Positions 25,266 to 33,878 of a DNA stretch of 64,000 nt are shown piece by piece (position 1 is the stretch's first letter; the number at the start of each line of letters is the position of its first letter). A program made the translations under genes and the position numbers. The stretch lies in NCBI RefSeq assembly GCF_022213065.1, contig NZ_JAKLJA010000013.1:62001-126000 (forward strand), read 5' to 3'. The DNA is from Paraburkholderia tagetis (GTDB lineage: Bacteria; Pseudomonadota; Gammaproteobacteria; Burkholderiales; Burkholderiaceae). The notes below the pieces were generated by a model. That model did no database searches and was not told where the DNA came from. It saw only the letters and a program-made list of their open reading frames with translations.

Positions 25266-25560
25266 CGCGTTTCCTTGTGTTCGTGGTGGCTGTTGTCGCG
25301 TTTCCTTGTATTCGCGGTGGCTATTGTCGCGTTTCCTTGTATTCGCGGTGGTCTATTAGCGTTGCCCCTGTGCGGGGCGGCACCTACTTTTCTTTGCAAC
25401 CGCAAAGAAAAGTAGGCAAAAGAAAGCGGCTCACACCGCTAGTGTGACGCAGTACACCACTCGCCTTTAATCGAAGTGGTTCCGGAGCATCCGTCACCTC
25501 GCACCTTTAAACGTAGTGACAAAGGCCCCGCACATCCCGCTGCTCGCTACGCGCGCAGCG
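25266..25560 (+). repeat. Interspersed repeat, copy B
   Basis: Begins with three tandem 31-bp units (25266-25296, 25297-25327, 25328-25358; CGCGTTTCCTTGTRTTCGYG core), then GTTGCCCCTGTGCGGGGCGGC and the hairpin arms 25383-25397/25402-25416 (loop AACC). After the hairpin it follows copies A and C for about 40 bp, then diverges (GCATCCGTCACCTCGCACC). The three-fold unit is single in A and C. Confidence 0.82.
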
Positions 25561-25642
25561 GTCGGGTCTGCAGGGGAAACCAAGGGTTCTGCTTGGGCAC
25601 TCGAAGGCGCAAGCACAGCACCGATCCACAGGCATCCTGACT
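25561..25642. other. Spacer between inverted repeat copies B and C
   Basis: About 80 bp of non-coding sequence between the two facing repeat copies, with no gene. The whole 25239-25969 stretch is non-coding. Confidence 0.5.
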
Positions 25643-25890
25643 GTTTTGGATTATGCCCCACGGCGCGCGCAGCGCTGCCGGAGGAATGAGCCCTTTGTCA
25701 CTCCGAAAAACGGCGCGTGGTGACAGACGCTCCGGAACCGCTCCGATAATGGGCAAGTGGTGTACTGCGTAACACTGGCGGTTTGAGCGGCTTTCTTTTG
25801 CCTACTTTTCTTTGCCGCTGCAAAGAAAAGTAGGTGCCGCCCCGCACAGGGGCAACGCTAGCAGACCGACACGAAAACAAGGAAACGCGA
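25643..25890 (-). repeat. Interspersed repeat, copy C (inverted)
   Basis: Read on the minus strand it is nearly identical to copy A from the TTCCTTGT start to GGGGCATAATCCAAAAC, including the hairpin (25801-25815/25820-25834, loop CGCT). With copy B it forms a large inverted pair about 80 bp apart inside the glycan cluster. Confidence 0.85.
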
Positions 25891-25969
25891 CAAACAAGGA
25901 ACCGCGAAAGCGGCCCCAGGCATACCAGTTGCTCACCACCTACATCCAGCAATTCCGGCGGAGGCGCGA

Positions 25970-26890
25970 GTGCAGCAGCCCGGCTTCTTGAACCCCGACA
26001 TCAGCATAGTAATGCTCACCCGCAACCGACGCACGGAGGCGATGCGCACGGTGGGCTCGCTGCTGCATCTACCGGAGCGCCCGCAGATCATTGTGATCGA
26101 CAACGGCTCGACCGACGGCACGCCGCAACTGCTCTCCCATGCCTACCCCGGACTGCGCGTGCTGCGCAGCGCAGCCAATCTAGGCGCTGCCGGGCGCAAT
26201 GTGGGCGTGTCGCGCGTCGCCACAAACTATGTAGCCTTCAGCGACGACGACACCGACTGGCAGCCCGGCTCCCTCGCGCAAGCGGTCGAACTGCTCGAAC
26301 GGTATCCGCGCATCGGCGTGCTATCGGCGCGTGTAGTGGTGGGCGACGGACGCACGCTCGACCCCACCTGCGAGCGCATGGCCGCGAGCCCGCTTGGGTC
26401 CACCGATCATCCGCTGCGCCGGCTGACCGGATTCATGGCAGGCGCGGCGGTATTTCGTACCGCGCTCTTTCGCGAACTGGGCGGGTATGAGCCGCGGCTT
26501 TTTATCGGCGGAGAGGAGGCGCTGCTCGCGCTCGATGTGCTCCAGGCCGGCTACGACATCGCCTATGCGCCCTCGCTCGAGGTCCATCACCGTCCTTCGC
26601 TCTCGCGCGACAGCGCTCTGCGCAGGCGCTTGCTGGCGCGTAACGCCGCGCTCGTCGCCTGGCTGCGGCTGCCGCGCGGCGAAGCCATTTCCGCCACATG
26701 GCGCGCTTTGCAGAGCGCATGCCGGGGCGCGCGCCCCAGCGAGGATCTGCGCGCGCTCCTGCTCGGCATCGGCTGGGCCGCGCACCAGCGCCGCCCGGTC
26801 GCCGCGCGGGTGCTCCGAATGCGCAGGGCCGTGGGCGAAGCCGAGCGCATGCATGCTTTCCCGCCGTCTTGCGACCTGGAGCAAAACTAG
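25970..26890 (+). CDS. Glycosyltransferase family 2 (rhamnosyltransferase-like)
   Basis: 306 residues from a GTG start; GGAGG sits 5 bases before it. GT-A signatures: DISIVMLTRNRRTEAMRTV, IVIDNGSTDGTPQLL, AGRNVGVSRVATNYVAFSDDDTDW (metal-binding DDD) and GGYEPRLFIGGEEALLALDVLQAG. The GEE variant of the acceptor-side motif is common in O-antigen and mycolyl-arabinogalactan GT2 enzymes. No membrane segment. It lies beyond the repeat pair and ends convergently with the PIG-L gene, the two stop codons sharing CTAG (26887-26890). Confidence 0.88.
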   Translation: MQQPGFLNPDISIVMLTRNRRTEAMRTVGSLLHLPERPQIIVIDNGSTDGTPQLLSHAYPGLRVLRSAANLGAAGRNVGVSRVATNYVAFSDDDTDWQPGSLAQAVELLERYPRIGVLSARVVVGDGRTLDPTCERMAASPLGSTDHPLRRLTGFMAGAAVFRTALFRELGGYEPRLFIGGEEALLALDVLQAGYDIAYAPSLEVHHRPSLSRDSALRRRLLARNAALVAWLRLPRGEAISATWRALQSACRGARPSEDLRALLLGIGWAAHQRRPVAARVLRMRRAVGEAERMHAFPPSCDLEQN

Positions 26891-27633
26891 ATCTCGATGC
26901 GCCAGTAGCGCTCCGCACGCGCCACATCGGCCGGGAACGGTCCGAGCGCGCGCAACTGGCTCGGGTACGCGCGAATGGCGCGCCGCTTGATCGCCGCAGC
27001 CTGCCGCCCAGGCCACGCGCCAAGCGTGCGTGGCAGCCACGGGCTCGCGCGCAGTCGCGCCGATTCGATGCGCGCCAGCCCTTCGTCGAGCACGCCCGGC
27101 ATGGCGCGATAGATGGCATCTTCGTAAGCAATGCATTCGGCGATGCACCGCGTGCGCAGCAGCAGCCTGCAAGCCGCGCCCACGCGTTCGTGATCGTGAT
27201 GCCAGAGCCCGAGCGGGAACACGGGCAGATAATGCCCCTGGCGGCCGATGCGTTCGAGTGCATCGGCCAGCACTTCGGCGATGGCTTCCGGCTCCTCCAT
27301 CGCGCCGTACTGCGCGTCCAGAAATGCGAGCCGGATGGGCCGCGCGCCGCAACACGCCAGCGCGCATTCGTCCTCGCGGTAGCGCGCGCGCATGGCCTGG
27401 TGCGAATCGCGAAAGCCGCTCGCTTCGTCCCATGGCGTTCGCCTCGCGATGGCTGGCTCGCCCGCGAATACCGTGCAGACCACCGAGCCGCCGAACGTCG
27501 CGAGCAGGCTGCCGCAGCCGAGCACGGCATCGTCGAGATGCGGCGAGACCACGAAGAGACGCGGCAGGTGGCGCGGCGCGGGCAATGCTCCATCGCGGGC
27601 CGCGTGAACCCATGGCGACAGCGGGTACGGCAT
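26887..27633 (-). CDS. PIG-L family deacetylase
   Basis: 248 residues. The zinc site is seen in VVSPHLDDAVLGCG (His-Pro/x-Asp-Asp) and the second histidine set in LWHHDHERVG; AFLDAQYGA lies between, as in N-acetylglucosaminyl-PI and mycothiol-type deacetylases. It would remove an acetyl group from an N-acetylated sugar, which fits the glycosyltransferase surroundings. I take the ATG at 27633, with GAGGATC before it; a longer open frame upstream lacks a ribosome site. Confidence 0.87.
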   Translation of the reverse strand: MPYPLSPWVHAARDGALPAPRHLPRLFVVSPHLDDAVLGCGSLLATFGGSVVCTVFAGEPAIARRTPWDEASGFRDSHQAMRARYREDECALACCGARPIRLAFLDAQYGAMEEPEAIAEVLADALERIGRQGHYLPVFPLGLWHHDHERVGAACRLLLRTRCIAECIAYEDAIYRAMPGVLDEGLARIESARLRASPWLPRTLGAWPGRQAAAIKRRAIRAYPSQLRALGPFPADVARAERYWRIEI

Positions 27634-27862
27634 GCGATCCTCCGCAAGCAAGCGACACGCCCGCTTATTGCAAGCGCCAGGCCCACGAGCGTCAGGCACC
27701 GATGCGGCAACCCTTGTTCAACCCATGCATGGCAAGCGCCGCACGCCCCCATTCCGCCGCACGCCGCTTCACGGCTTACGCGTACCTTCTACAACCGCCG
27801 TTCGGCCTGCCTCGGACACCATTGCACCGGCTCGCGAAGGGCTAAGCCGAAGACTCGCACGC

Positions 27863-28036
27863 TCACTTCGCGCGCGGCGGCTCGATGCCTTCATCGGCAC
27901 GATGCAGCGTTCCAGCCCGCAGCGCCGCCACCGCTTTCGCCACGGCGCGGGCGACGTTCGCCACTTCCTCATGCAAGCGCTCGTCGGCATCGAGCGCGTC
28001 GTGCGAGGTGGCATAGGGCGCGTAATACCCCATCAT
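27863..28036 (-). CDS. Possible small protein downstream of the deleted GT4
   Basis: 57 residues, starting MMGYYAPYATSHDALDADER, with good GC3 bias and a helical look (LHEEVANVARAVAKAVAALRA). It lies in the same frame as the GT4 gene upstream, separated from it by that gene's TGA at 28112-28114. There is no strong ribosome site. It could be an independent small gene or the leftover tail of something larger; no family is recognised. Confidence 0.35.
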   Translation of the reverse strand: MMGYYAPYATSHDALDADERLHEEVANVARAVAKAVAALRAGTLHRADEGIEPPRAK

Positions 28037-28111
28037 GCGGTCGATGCGCGCGTCGAGGACACACGCCGCGCGCTCGCGGACTGGCTCGACTGGATGGGCT
28101 GGATCTGGGCG

Positions 28112-28825
28112 TCACGAAGTTCGCCCGTCCCGGTCGCGCGATGGCAGCGGCGCGTTCGGTCCTGCTGTATGCCGTTGCTCCAGCAACGTTCGATAGACGT
28201 GCACGTAATCGCCAGTCATGCGCGCCGCCGTGAAGCGGCGCTCGAACTCGGCCCGGCAGCGCGAGCGCGATAGCGCCGGCAGGCGTTCGACGGCGCGCAC
28301 GGCTTCGTCAAGTTCGCTCGCGAGATAGCCGCTCACGCCGTCTTCGAGCACTTCGGGCACCGCGCCACGCCGGTATGCGATTACCGGCGTGCCGCACGCC
28401 AGCGCTTCGATCATGACGAGGCCAAACGGCTCGTCCCAGGCGATCGGCATCAGCAGCGCCTCGGCGTGGCTCAGCAGATCGGTGCGCAGCGAGCCGCCCG
28501 CCTCGCCGAAATACTCCACGCTCTGCGCATGCCGCGAAAGCAGCGGGCGCATCTGCGCTTCGAACCGCGCGGCGCAATCGACCACGCGCTCCAGTTCGGC
28601 CACGTGATGCACGAGCGTGTCCTCCACCTCGCGGTCCTGCCACAGCGGCAGCGGACAGCACGGCACCAGTCTGGCCGAGGTGAGTGAGTTGGCGCTGGCG
28701 AAGAGCGTCACGTCATGGCCGCGCTCCACGAGTCCTTCGGTCAGATAGTGGACGATGCGCTCGGTGGCGCCATAGCCCTGCGGCGGCACGCGTTCGTATA
28801 GCGGGGCAACCTGGGCAATGCGCAT
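28112..28825 (-). pseudogene. Glycosyltransferase family 4 with internal in-frame deletion
   Basis: Starts like a full-length GT4 (MRIAQVAPLYERVPPQGYGATERIVHYLTEGL...TLFASANSLTSARLVPCCP) and ends like one (AWDEPFGLVMIEALACGTPVIAYRRGAVPEVLEDG...FTAARMTGDYVHVYRTLL), but only 237 residues long. The second half of the N-terminal domain and the linker (normally DVIHFH, LHGR, FLGRISPEKR blocks, about 120-150 residues) are absent; the join lies near residue 86-90 (about 28560), inside VVDCAARFEAQMRPLL. The frame is kept, but no donor/acceptor cleft can form. ATG at 28825 chosen by homology to the family start. Confidence 0.72.
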
Positions 28826-29062
28826 GGGAGGCCTTCGTCCTGTTCGCTCGGTCACTGTCGTGGCTGCACGCGTTATACCTGGATCGCGCCTGGCACGTCC
28901 CTGGATCGCACGTGGCTCGTTCCGGATCGTCGCGCCGCCTGGGCATGCGGTATGGGCATTGCGCATCGTGGGTTGCGCGGTGGCCGGCCAGGCAAGCGCA
29001 GTAGGGTCAGGAGGTCACGCGCCATGTCCACAATCAGGCACAGCGAGGCCCAGGGAGGCACA

Positions 29063-29449
29063 ATGAAACGCTGCAGCTTCGTACTGGCCGCGTGCGCGGC
29101 GCTTGCCCAGGTGAGCGCGGCGGCCCAGACACTCGCCCATCCGCCAACGCCCGGCGCAGCGTCGTCCACCGCGACGACGACGCAGACCACCACTCATGCA
29201 AGCTCGACCGAATCGCTTCGTCAAAAGATCGACGACGCGTTCATCACGGCCAAGGCGAAGGCCGCGCTGGTTGGCACAAGCGGCGTGGACTCCAGCAATG
29301 TTCACGTGAGCACCGAAACTGGCACCGTGACGTTGAGCGGCGCGATTCCCGATCTCCGCCAGAAGGACGAAGCGGGAAACGTCGTGCGCCGCGTAGACGG
29401 CGTCGCGGCAGTGAGGAACGCGCTCGATGTCGATACGGCGCGGCAGTGA
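29063..29449 (+). CDS. Periplasmic BON-domain protein
   Basis: 128 residues with a cleavable signal peptide (MKRCSFVLAACAALAQVSAAAQ), a Thr/Ser-rich linker and one BON domain: RQKIDDAFITAKAKAALV, then VHVSTETGTVTLSGAIPDLRQKDEAGNVVRRVDGVAAVRNAL. BON domains bind membranes or lipids, and OsmY-like members respond to osmotic or envelope stress. GGGAGG precedes the ATG. A stand-alone envelope-stress protein. Confidence 0.88.
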   Translation: MKRCSFVLAACAALAQVSAAAQTLAHPPTPGAASSTATTTQTTTHASSTESLRQKIDDAFITAKAKAALVGTSGVDSSNVHVSTETGTVTLSGAIPDLRQKDEAGNVVRRVDGVAAVRNALDVDTARQ

Positions 29450-29508
29450 CGCCACGCACACGACGCGCCGCAAGTCCGGCATCGAAGAATCGCTATGGAG
29501 TCCTCCCG

Positions 29509-30156
29509 ATGACGAAGCGCCCCGCTCATTCACCGGCTCACTCGGCTCCATCCGGCGCCGATGACACCGATCCGCACCAGCAACCCGGCTCGCTCGCCGA
29601 CTGCCGGCGCTGCGACCTCTGGCGTAACGCCACCCAGCCGGTGCCGGGCGCGGGCGGCGCACCGGCCAGGTTGATGCTCGTAGGCGAGCAACCCGGCGAC
29701 AAGGAAGATCAGGCCGGCCTGCCGTTCGTCGGCCCCGCGGGGCAATTGCTCGACGCCGTGCTCGAAGCGGCGGGCATTGGCCGCGAAATGGTCTACGTGA
29801 CCAACGCAGTCAAGCATTTCAAATGGGAACTGCGCGGCAAGCGGCGCCTTCACAAGACGCCCGCGCAGCGCGAGGTCGAGGCATGCGCGTACTGGCTCGA
29901 GCGCGAACTCGCACACGTCAAGCCGAAGGTGGTGGTCGCGCTCGGCGCCACGGCGTTGCGCGCCGTGCTGCACGATCCGCATGCGCGCCTGAACGCGCAT
30001 ATGGAGCGCACCACGCATGCCGGCGGGCTCGCCGTGCTCGCCACCTGGCACCCGTCTTACGTTCTGCGCGCGCCCGACCCCGACGCCCGCGAGCGCGCCC
30101 GCGCGCAGATGGTGGAAGTCCTGCGCCGGGCGCACGCCCTCATGAGCGGCCACTAG
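29509..30156 (+). CDS. udgX: Uracil-DNA glycosylase, UdgX type
   Basis: 215 residues. Motif 1 is MLVGEQPGDKEDQAGLPFVG, and VTNAVKHFKWE is followed by the insertion RGKRRLHK, the loop unique to UdgX (KRRIH in the studied enzyme) whose histidine (here His115) becomes covalently linked to the sugar after uracil excision; motif 3 HPSYVLR is at 181-187. Cys32, Cys35 and Cys126 are the only cysteines I can find; I see no fourth for a four-cysteine iron-sulphur site. It repairs deaminated cytosine as a suicide enzyme. An apparent Ser/Pro/His-rich N-terminal tail precedes the fold. Confidence 0.88.
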   Translation: MTKRPAHSPAHSAPSGADDTDPHQQPGSLADCRRCDLWRNATQPVPGAGGAPARLMLVGEQPGDKEDQAGLPFVGPAGQLLDAVLEAAGIGREMVYVTNAVKHFKWELRGKRRLHKTPAQREVEACAYWLERELAHVKPKVVVALGATALRAVLHDPHARLNAHMERTTHAGGLAVLATWHPSYVLRAPDPDARERARAQMVEVLRRAHALMSGH

Positions 30157-30176
30157 CCGCTCACTAGCACAGACAC

Positions 30177-30608
30177 TCAGCGCCCGCGATCGGGCTGCGA
30201 AGGCGAGGACACCGCGCCCAGCGTCGACGAAAGGCCGCCATCCCCATACGTTGCAAGGTCGCCAAGCGAGACGATACCGACCAGCTTCTTGTTACGGTCG
30301 ACGACCGGCAACCGCCGGATCTGGCGCTCGGCCATCTTGTGCTCGGCGACGCTTACGTCCTCGTCCTCGTAGCACCATTCGACGGTGTCGCTCAGCGTTT
30401 CCAGCACGGACGCTTCGGGGGCCGCGCCCGCCGAAACGCCACGCACGACGATATCGCGATCGGTCAGCATGCCTACGAGGCGCGTGCCGTCGCATACCGG
30501 CAGCGCACCCACGTTGAGGCGATCCATCGCTTGCGCCGCTTCTTGCAGCGAGGCCTCGGGTGTCAGCACTTCGGCGTCACGTGTCATGACTTCTGCGATC
30601 GTGGTCAT
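30177..30608 (-). CDS. CBS-domain protein
   Basis: 143 residues made of two CBS repeats: VMTRDAEVLTPEASLQEAAQAM ... LPVCDGTRLVGMLTDRDIVVR, then DEDVSVAEHKMAERQIRRLPVVDRNKKLVGIVSLGDLA. Paired CBS domains bind adenosine nucleotides and act as energy sensors; alone, the partner is unknown. GGAGCAAC precedes the ATG. It ends about 20 bp from the convergent UdgX gene. In many Burkholderia genomes such stand-alone proteins lie among stress genes, as here. Confidence 0.9.
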   Translation of the reverse strand: MTTIAEVMTRDAEVLTPEASLQEAAQAMDRLNVGALPVCDGTRLVGMLTDRDIVVRGVSAGAAPEASVLETLSDTVEWCYEDEDVSVAEHKMAERQIRRLPVVDRNKKLVGIVSLGDLATYGDGGLSSTLGAVSSPSQPDRGR

Positions 30609-30907
30609 GGTTGCTCCTTCTTCAGTTGGAGGAAATCGGCCTGCACCATGAAACGCGCATCGGCTATGCCAAAGTCCGTGAATCGCCGAGGCTCCAGCCG
30701 TGCAGGCCCGGTTGCAAGGCCTACATGTAAGACATGAAATGGGGCGCGCCAGAGCGCTTTTGTCATCGCGCAGTCGGCGCCGCGCGCTCGCCACGGGTGC
30801 GGAACGGACCTTGCTATAAAAGGGTGATGGCCCCAATGCCTGGTCGCGTTCACGCGCGCGTTTCGCATTGCCGGCCGTCTCCATGGCCTTCGCAGGAGAC
30901 GTCCACG

Positions 30908-31858
30908 ATGCCGACCGCTTTCTATGTGGGCGCGCTCGCCTGCGTCATCGCACTCGTCTGGTCGGGCGCGCAGTGGCGCAAGCTCAAGCGCACACCCGCG
31001 CTCAACGATTCGAGCCGCCGCAGAGGCCTCGAAGGCGCCAACGTGCAGGCGGGCCCCTACCGGATGTTCTTCCGCTTCGCGCGGGCGACGGCCGGGTCCA
31101 CCGCGCAAAGCGTGCCCGTCGTTCTCGTGCATGGCCTCGTCGTGTCGAGCCATTACATGGAGCCGCTCGCGCAGATCCTTGCCCGCGACTTCGACGTGTT
31201 CGCGCCCGACCTGCCGGGCTTCGGCGAAAGCCGGCTCGCGCGGGCACGCGACGTCCTGAGCATCTCCGGGCTCGCCGACGCGCTGCATCTGTGGCTCGGC
31301 GCTTGCGGAATCGAGCGCGCGGCATTCGTCGGCAATTCGTTCGGCTGCCAGGTGCTCGCCGACTTCGCGAGCCGTTATCCGCAGGCCGTCACGCGGCTCG
31401 TGCTTCAGGCGCCCACGCCCGATCCGCGCGCGCGTGCGCTGTACCAGCAGGCATGGCGCGCTTTCGTCAACGGGCGGCGCGAGCAGCCTCACTCGCCCAT
31501 CGCCGTGGGCCGCATCGACTACGCAAAAGCGGGCCTCTGGCGCGCATTCGCGACGATGCGCATGCTGGTGCGCGACCCGTTCAGCGAGCGTCTCGCGCAC
31601 ATTGCGGCGCCCACCCTCGTGGTGGTCGGAACGCGCGATCCCGTTTCGCCGCCGGACTGGGCCGCGCAGGTCGCGCGTCAGCTACCTCACGGCACGCTGT
31701 CGATGATCGAAGGCGGCACGCATACGCTCAACTACGCGTCGCCGCATGCGTTCGCCTTCGCCATTGCGCCGTTCCTGAAAGCCGCGCCGGCAAACGCGCA
31801 AGCGGAGGCACAGGCAGAGGCCAAGGCAGCCACACAACCTCAGGAGAACCAACGATGA
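30908..31858 (+). CDS. Alpha/beta hydrolase
   Basis: 316 residues with one N-terminal membrane anchor (FYVGALACVIALVWSG) and an alpha/beta hydrolase core: oxyanion HGLVVSSHYM, nucleophile elbow GNSFGCQ (Ser144), acid GTRDPVSPPDW (Asp244) and base GGTHTL (His272). Substrate unknown. The tail (QAEAQAEAKAATQPQ) is low-complexity. AGGAGAC precedes the ATG and the stop overlaps the next gene as ATGA, so the pair is made together. Confidence 0.88.
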   Translation: MPTAFYVGALACVIALVWSGAQWRKLKRTPALNDSSRRRGLEGANVQAGPYRMFFRFARATAGSTAQSVPVVLVHGLVVSSHYMEPLAQILARDFDVFAPDLPGFGESRLARARDVLSISGLADALHLWLGACGIERAAFVGNSFGCQVLADFASRYPQAVTRLVLQAPTPDPRARALYQQAWRAFVNGRREQPHSPIAVGRIDYAKAGLWRAFATMRMLVRDPFSERLAHIAAPTLVVVGTRDPVSPPDWAAQVARQLPHGTLSMIEGGTHTLNYASPHAFAFAIAPFLKAAPANAQAEAQAEAKAATQPQENQR

Positions 31859-33267
31859 GCAAACCGCCGCCAGGTATCGCCCGTTTCGATTCCGCTGCCG
31901 CGATGGCGCAGGCGCTCGCCAGCGCGCTGCACGGCGAACCCTTTGCGAGCCCCAGCCAGTCGCCGATGCTCGATCGGCTCATGCCCGCCATCAACGCGCT
32001 GCCGACGCGCCCGCGCGAATGGGCGTACATCGTTGGCGGCATGAGCGAGGGGATCGACCCGGGCGACGCCGGGCGGCTCGACATCGAGCGCATTGCCGGA
32101 TGGATCACCGGCCTCTATCCGCGCGAGCCCGCGAGCTGCGCCTTCGTGGGATCGTCCAATGGCGCGATGATCCATCTCGCCGCCGCGCTGGGGGCGCCCT
32201 GGCTGCCGCAGACTTTCCTGTGCCCGGTGCGCGCCCCCTTTAGCGACCCCGACGACGTCGAGCACAGCTTCAGCGCGAGCCGCCGCATCGTGGACGCAAT
32301 GCTCGCGGCGGATGGGCGGATTGCCGTGCATCAGATGCACGATCCCAACCAGGACCGGCTGATGTTGCATTCGATCCGCTATTTCCGCGTCAAGCATCGC
32401 CGCCTGCCGCTCGCGTACCGCGAGTTCCTGCTGGGCAATCTCGAACGCGGCGCCACGCTGTACGTCGTGGATTGCACGCGCGACTGGCCCGTCACGCGCA
32501 CCAGCGACCGATCGTATTTTCAGTTCGGCGCGACGGGCGGCGCAACCGAAGACGAGTATCTGCAAGGCGGTGAGCGCGTGCGCGCGCTCCTCCAGCGCGA
32601 CGGCAGTGCCCGCACTCGCTGGGAGCCGCCGCCAGCGGATATGCGCGTGCCGGAAGCCGAATGGGGGTTCGACGCCGCGCTGTATGCGGAACTCGAAAGA
32701 CTCGCGGCCGGGATGGACTGGCGCATCGTGACGATCCGCTTCCGCGAGCCCGAGGCGTTGAGCTTCGCGGCCGCACAGGTGTACCGGCGCTGGTACGAGG
32801 ACGCGGGCATCGAGTCGCGCCATCTGCTCGTCGATTCGTTCTTGCTGATGGACCCGCTCACGACCCTGAGGCTGCACGCAGTGCCGTTCTGGCTGCTGTT
32901 CGGCGTCGAACCCTCGGCAGCCGCGTTACAGCGCTTTCTCGAAGACGAACCCGCGTTCGACGAGATCGACATGATGCTGTTTTCGCACGGCGTGCAAAGC
33001 ATCGGGCTCGCGCCCATCTCGCGCTGGCGCGCGCTGCTCGAACGTGCGGCAACGACAGGACGTTTTGCGGGTGTCGACCCCGCGCGCTATCCGCGCGACT
33101 TTGCCACGTTCGTGCGCTTCGGGCAGGCACTCGCGCAACTCGGCCCACAGACGCAGCCGCCGCCCGCGCTCAGCCACGAGCGCTTCGAGACGTGGCTCGC
33201 CAAGTATGGTGCGAGAGTCGGCGTGCAATGTGAGGTGCATATGCCTGCGCAGGCCATGCCGCATTGA
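31855..33267 (+). CDS. Conserved-looking protein of unknown function, partner of the hydrolase
   Basis: 470 residues, coupled by ATGA to the alpha/beta hydrolase. An N-terminal VGSSNGAMIHLAAALGAPWLP segment looks like a hydrolase nucleophile elbow (GSSNG, about residues 100-104), but I do not find a convincing acid/base pair. Notable segments are LYVVDCTRDWPVTRTSDRSYFQFGATGGATEDEYLQGG and RWYEDAGIESRHLLVDSFLLMDP. No signal peptide or membrane helix. I do not recognise the family; a catalytic or substrate-recognition partner of the hydrolase is the simplest idea. Confidence 0.75.
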   Translation: MSKPPPGIARFDSAAAMAQALASALHGEPFASPSQSPMLDRLMPAINALPTRPREWAYIVGGMSEGIDPGDAGRLDIERIAGWITGLYPREPASCAFVGSSNGAMIHLAAALGAPWLPQTFLCPVRAPFSDPDDVEHSFSASRRIVDAMLAADGRIAVHQMHDPNQDRLMLHSIRYFRVKHRRLPLAYREFLLGNLERGATLYVVDCTRDWPVTRTSDRSYFQFGATGGATEDEYLQGGERVRALLQRDGSARTRWEPPPADMRVPEAEWGFDAALYAELERLAAGMDWRIVTIRFREPEALSFAAAQVYRRWYEDAGIESRHLLVDSFLLMDPLTTLRLHAVPFWLLFGVEPSAAALQRFLEDEPAFDEIDMMLFSHGVQSIGLAPISRWRALLERAATTGRFAGVDPARYPRDFATFVRFGQALAQLGPQTQPPPALSHERFETWLAKYGARVGVQCEVHMPAQAMPH

Positions 33268-33392
33268 CGACGCCTGGACACCGCATTGACGACGCCTCGA
33301 CGCCCCATTAACGCTGCATCGAAACACCGCATCGATGCGCCGCGATTGCCCCGTAATTGTCCCTTTATGCAGGCGCGATCCACAGCCCTGCA

Positions 33393-33878
33393 TTACCCGC
33401 TCGGTGCTGGCGCGAGCGCTTTGCCGAAGCAGCGCACGCCCTCCATGCTGATGTACTCGCCGAACGGCTCGACCGTCTCGTAGCCGTGCCGCTGGTAGAA
33501 GGCCGCGGCACGGCTGTTGGCCTGGCGCGTTTCCAGTATGACGCGGCGGTAACCCATCGACACGGCCACGCCTTCCAGAAATCGCAGAATGACCGATCCC
33601 GCCCCGGGCCATTCCGGGCGCCGGTAGATTCGCTTCAGCTCTGCGATTCCGAACGAGTGCCGCCGCAAGGCCCCACAGCCAATGGCATGGCCATCGATGG
33701 TGCGCGCGACCACGAATACGCTGCGCGAGCTCTGCACGTCCTCGATGCGGAACCGCGACTGCGCGCCATCCCCGGTATAGAGCGCGAGCGTGGCACTCAA
33801 CTCGTCGAGCATCGCGCGCGCGTCAAAGGTGCGAGGATTTTCTTCCCTCATCACGACAACCACTGACATGTCGTTCAT
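33393..33878 (-). CDS. GNAT-family N-acetyltransferase
   Basis: 161 residues. Acetyl-CoA-binding motif A is seen as IAELKRIYRRPEWPGAGSVILRFLE, with motif B VILETRQANSRAAAFYQRHGYETVEPFGEY. The Gln/Arg-x-x-Gly-x-Gly/Ala loop is reduced to RPEWPGAGS, as in many Burkholderia members. A GGAG before the ATG at 33878 supports the start. Substrate unknown. Confidence 0.87.
   Translation of the reverse strand: MNDMSVVVVMREENPRTFDARAMLDELSATLALYTGDGAQSRFRIEDVQSSRSVFVVARTIDGHAIGCGALRRHSFGIAELKRIYRRPEWPGAGSVILRFLEGVAVSMGYRRVILETRQANSRAAAFYQRHGYETVEPFGEYISMEGVRCFGKALAPAPSG

Noticed and set aside
25211..25447. Small protein encoded by repeat copy B
   Set aside because: The frame consists mostly of the three 31-bp units (CFSRFLVFVV-type repeats) and has no counterpart in copies A and C, so coding is unlikely.
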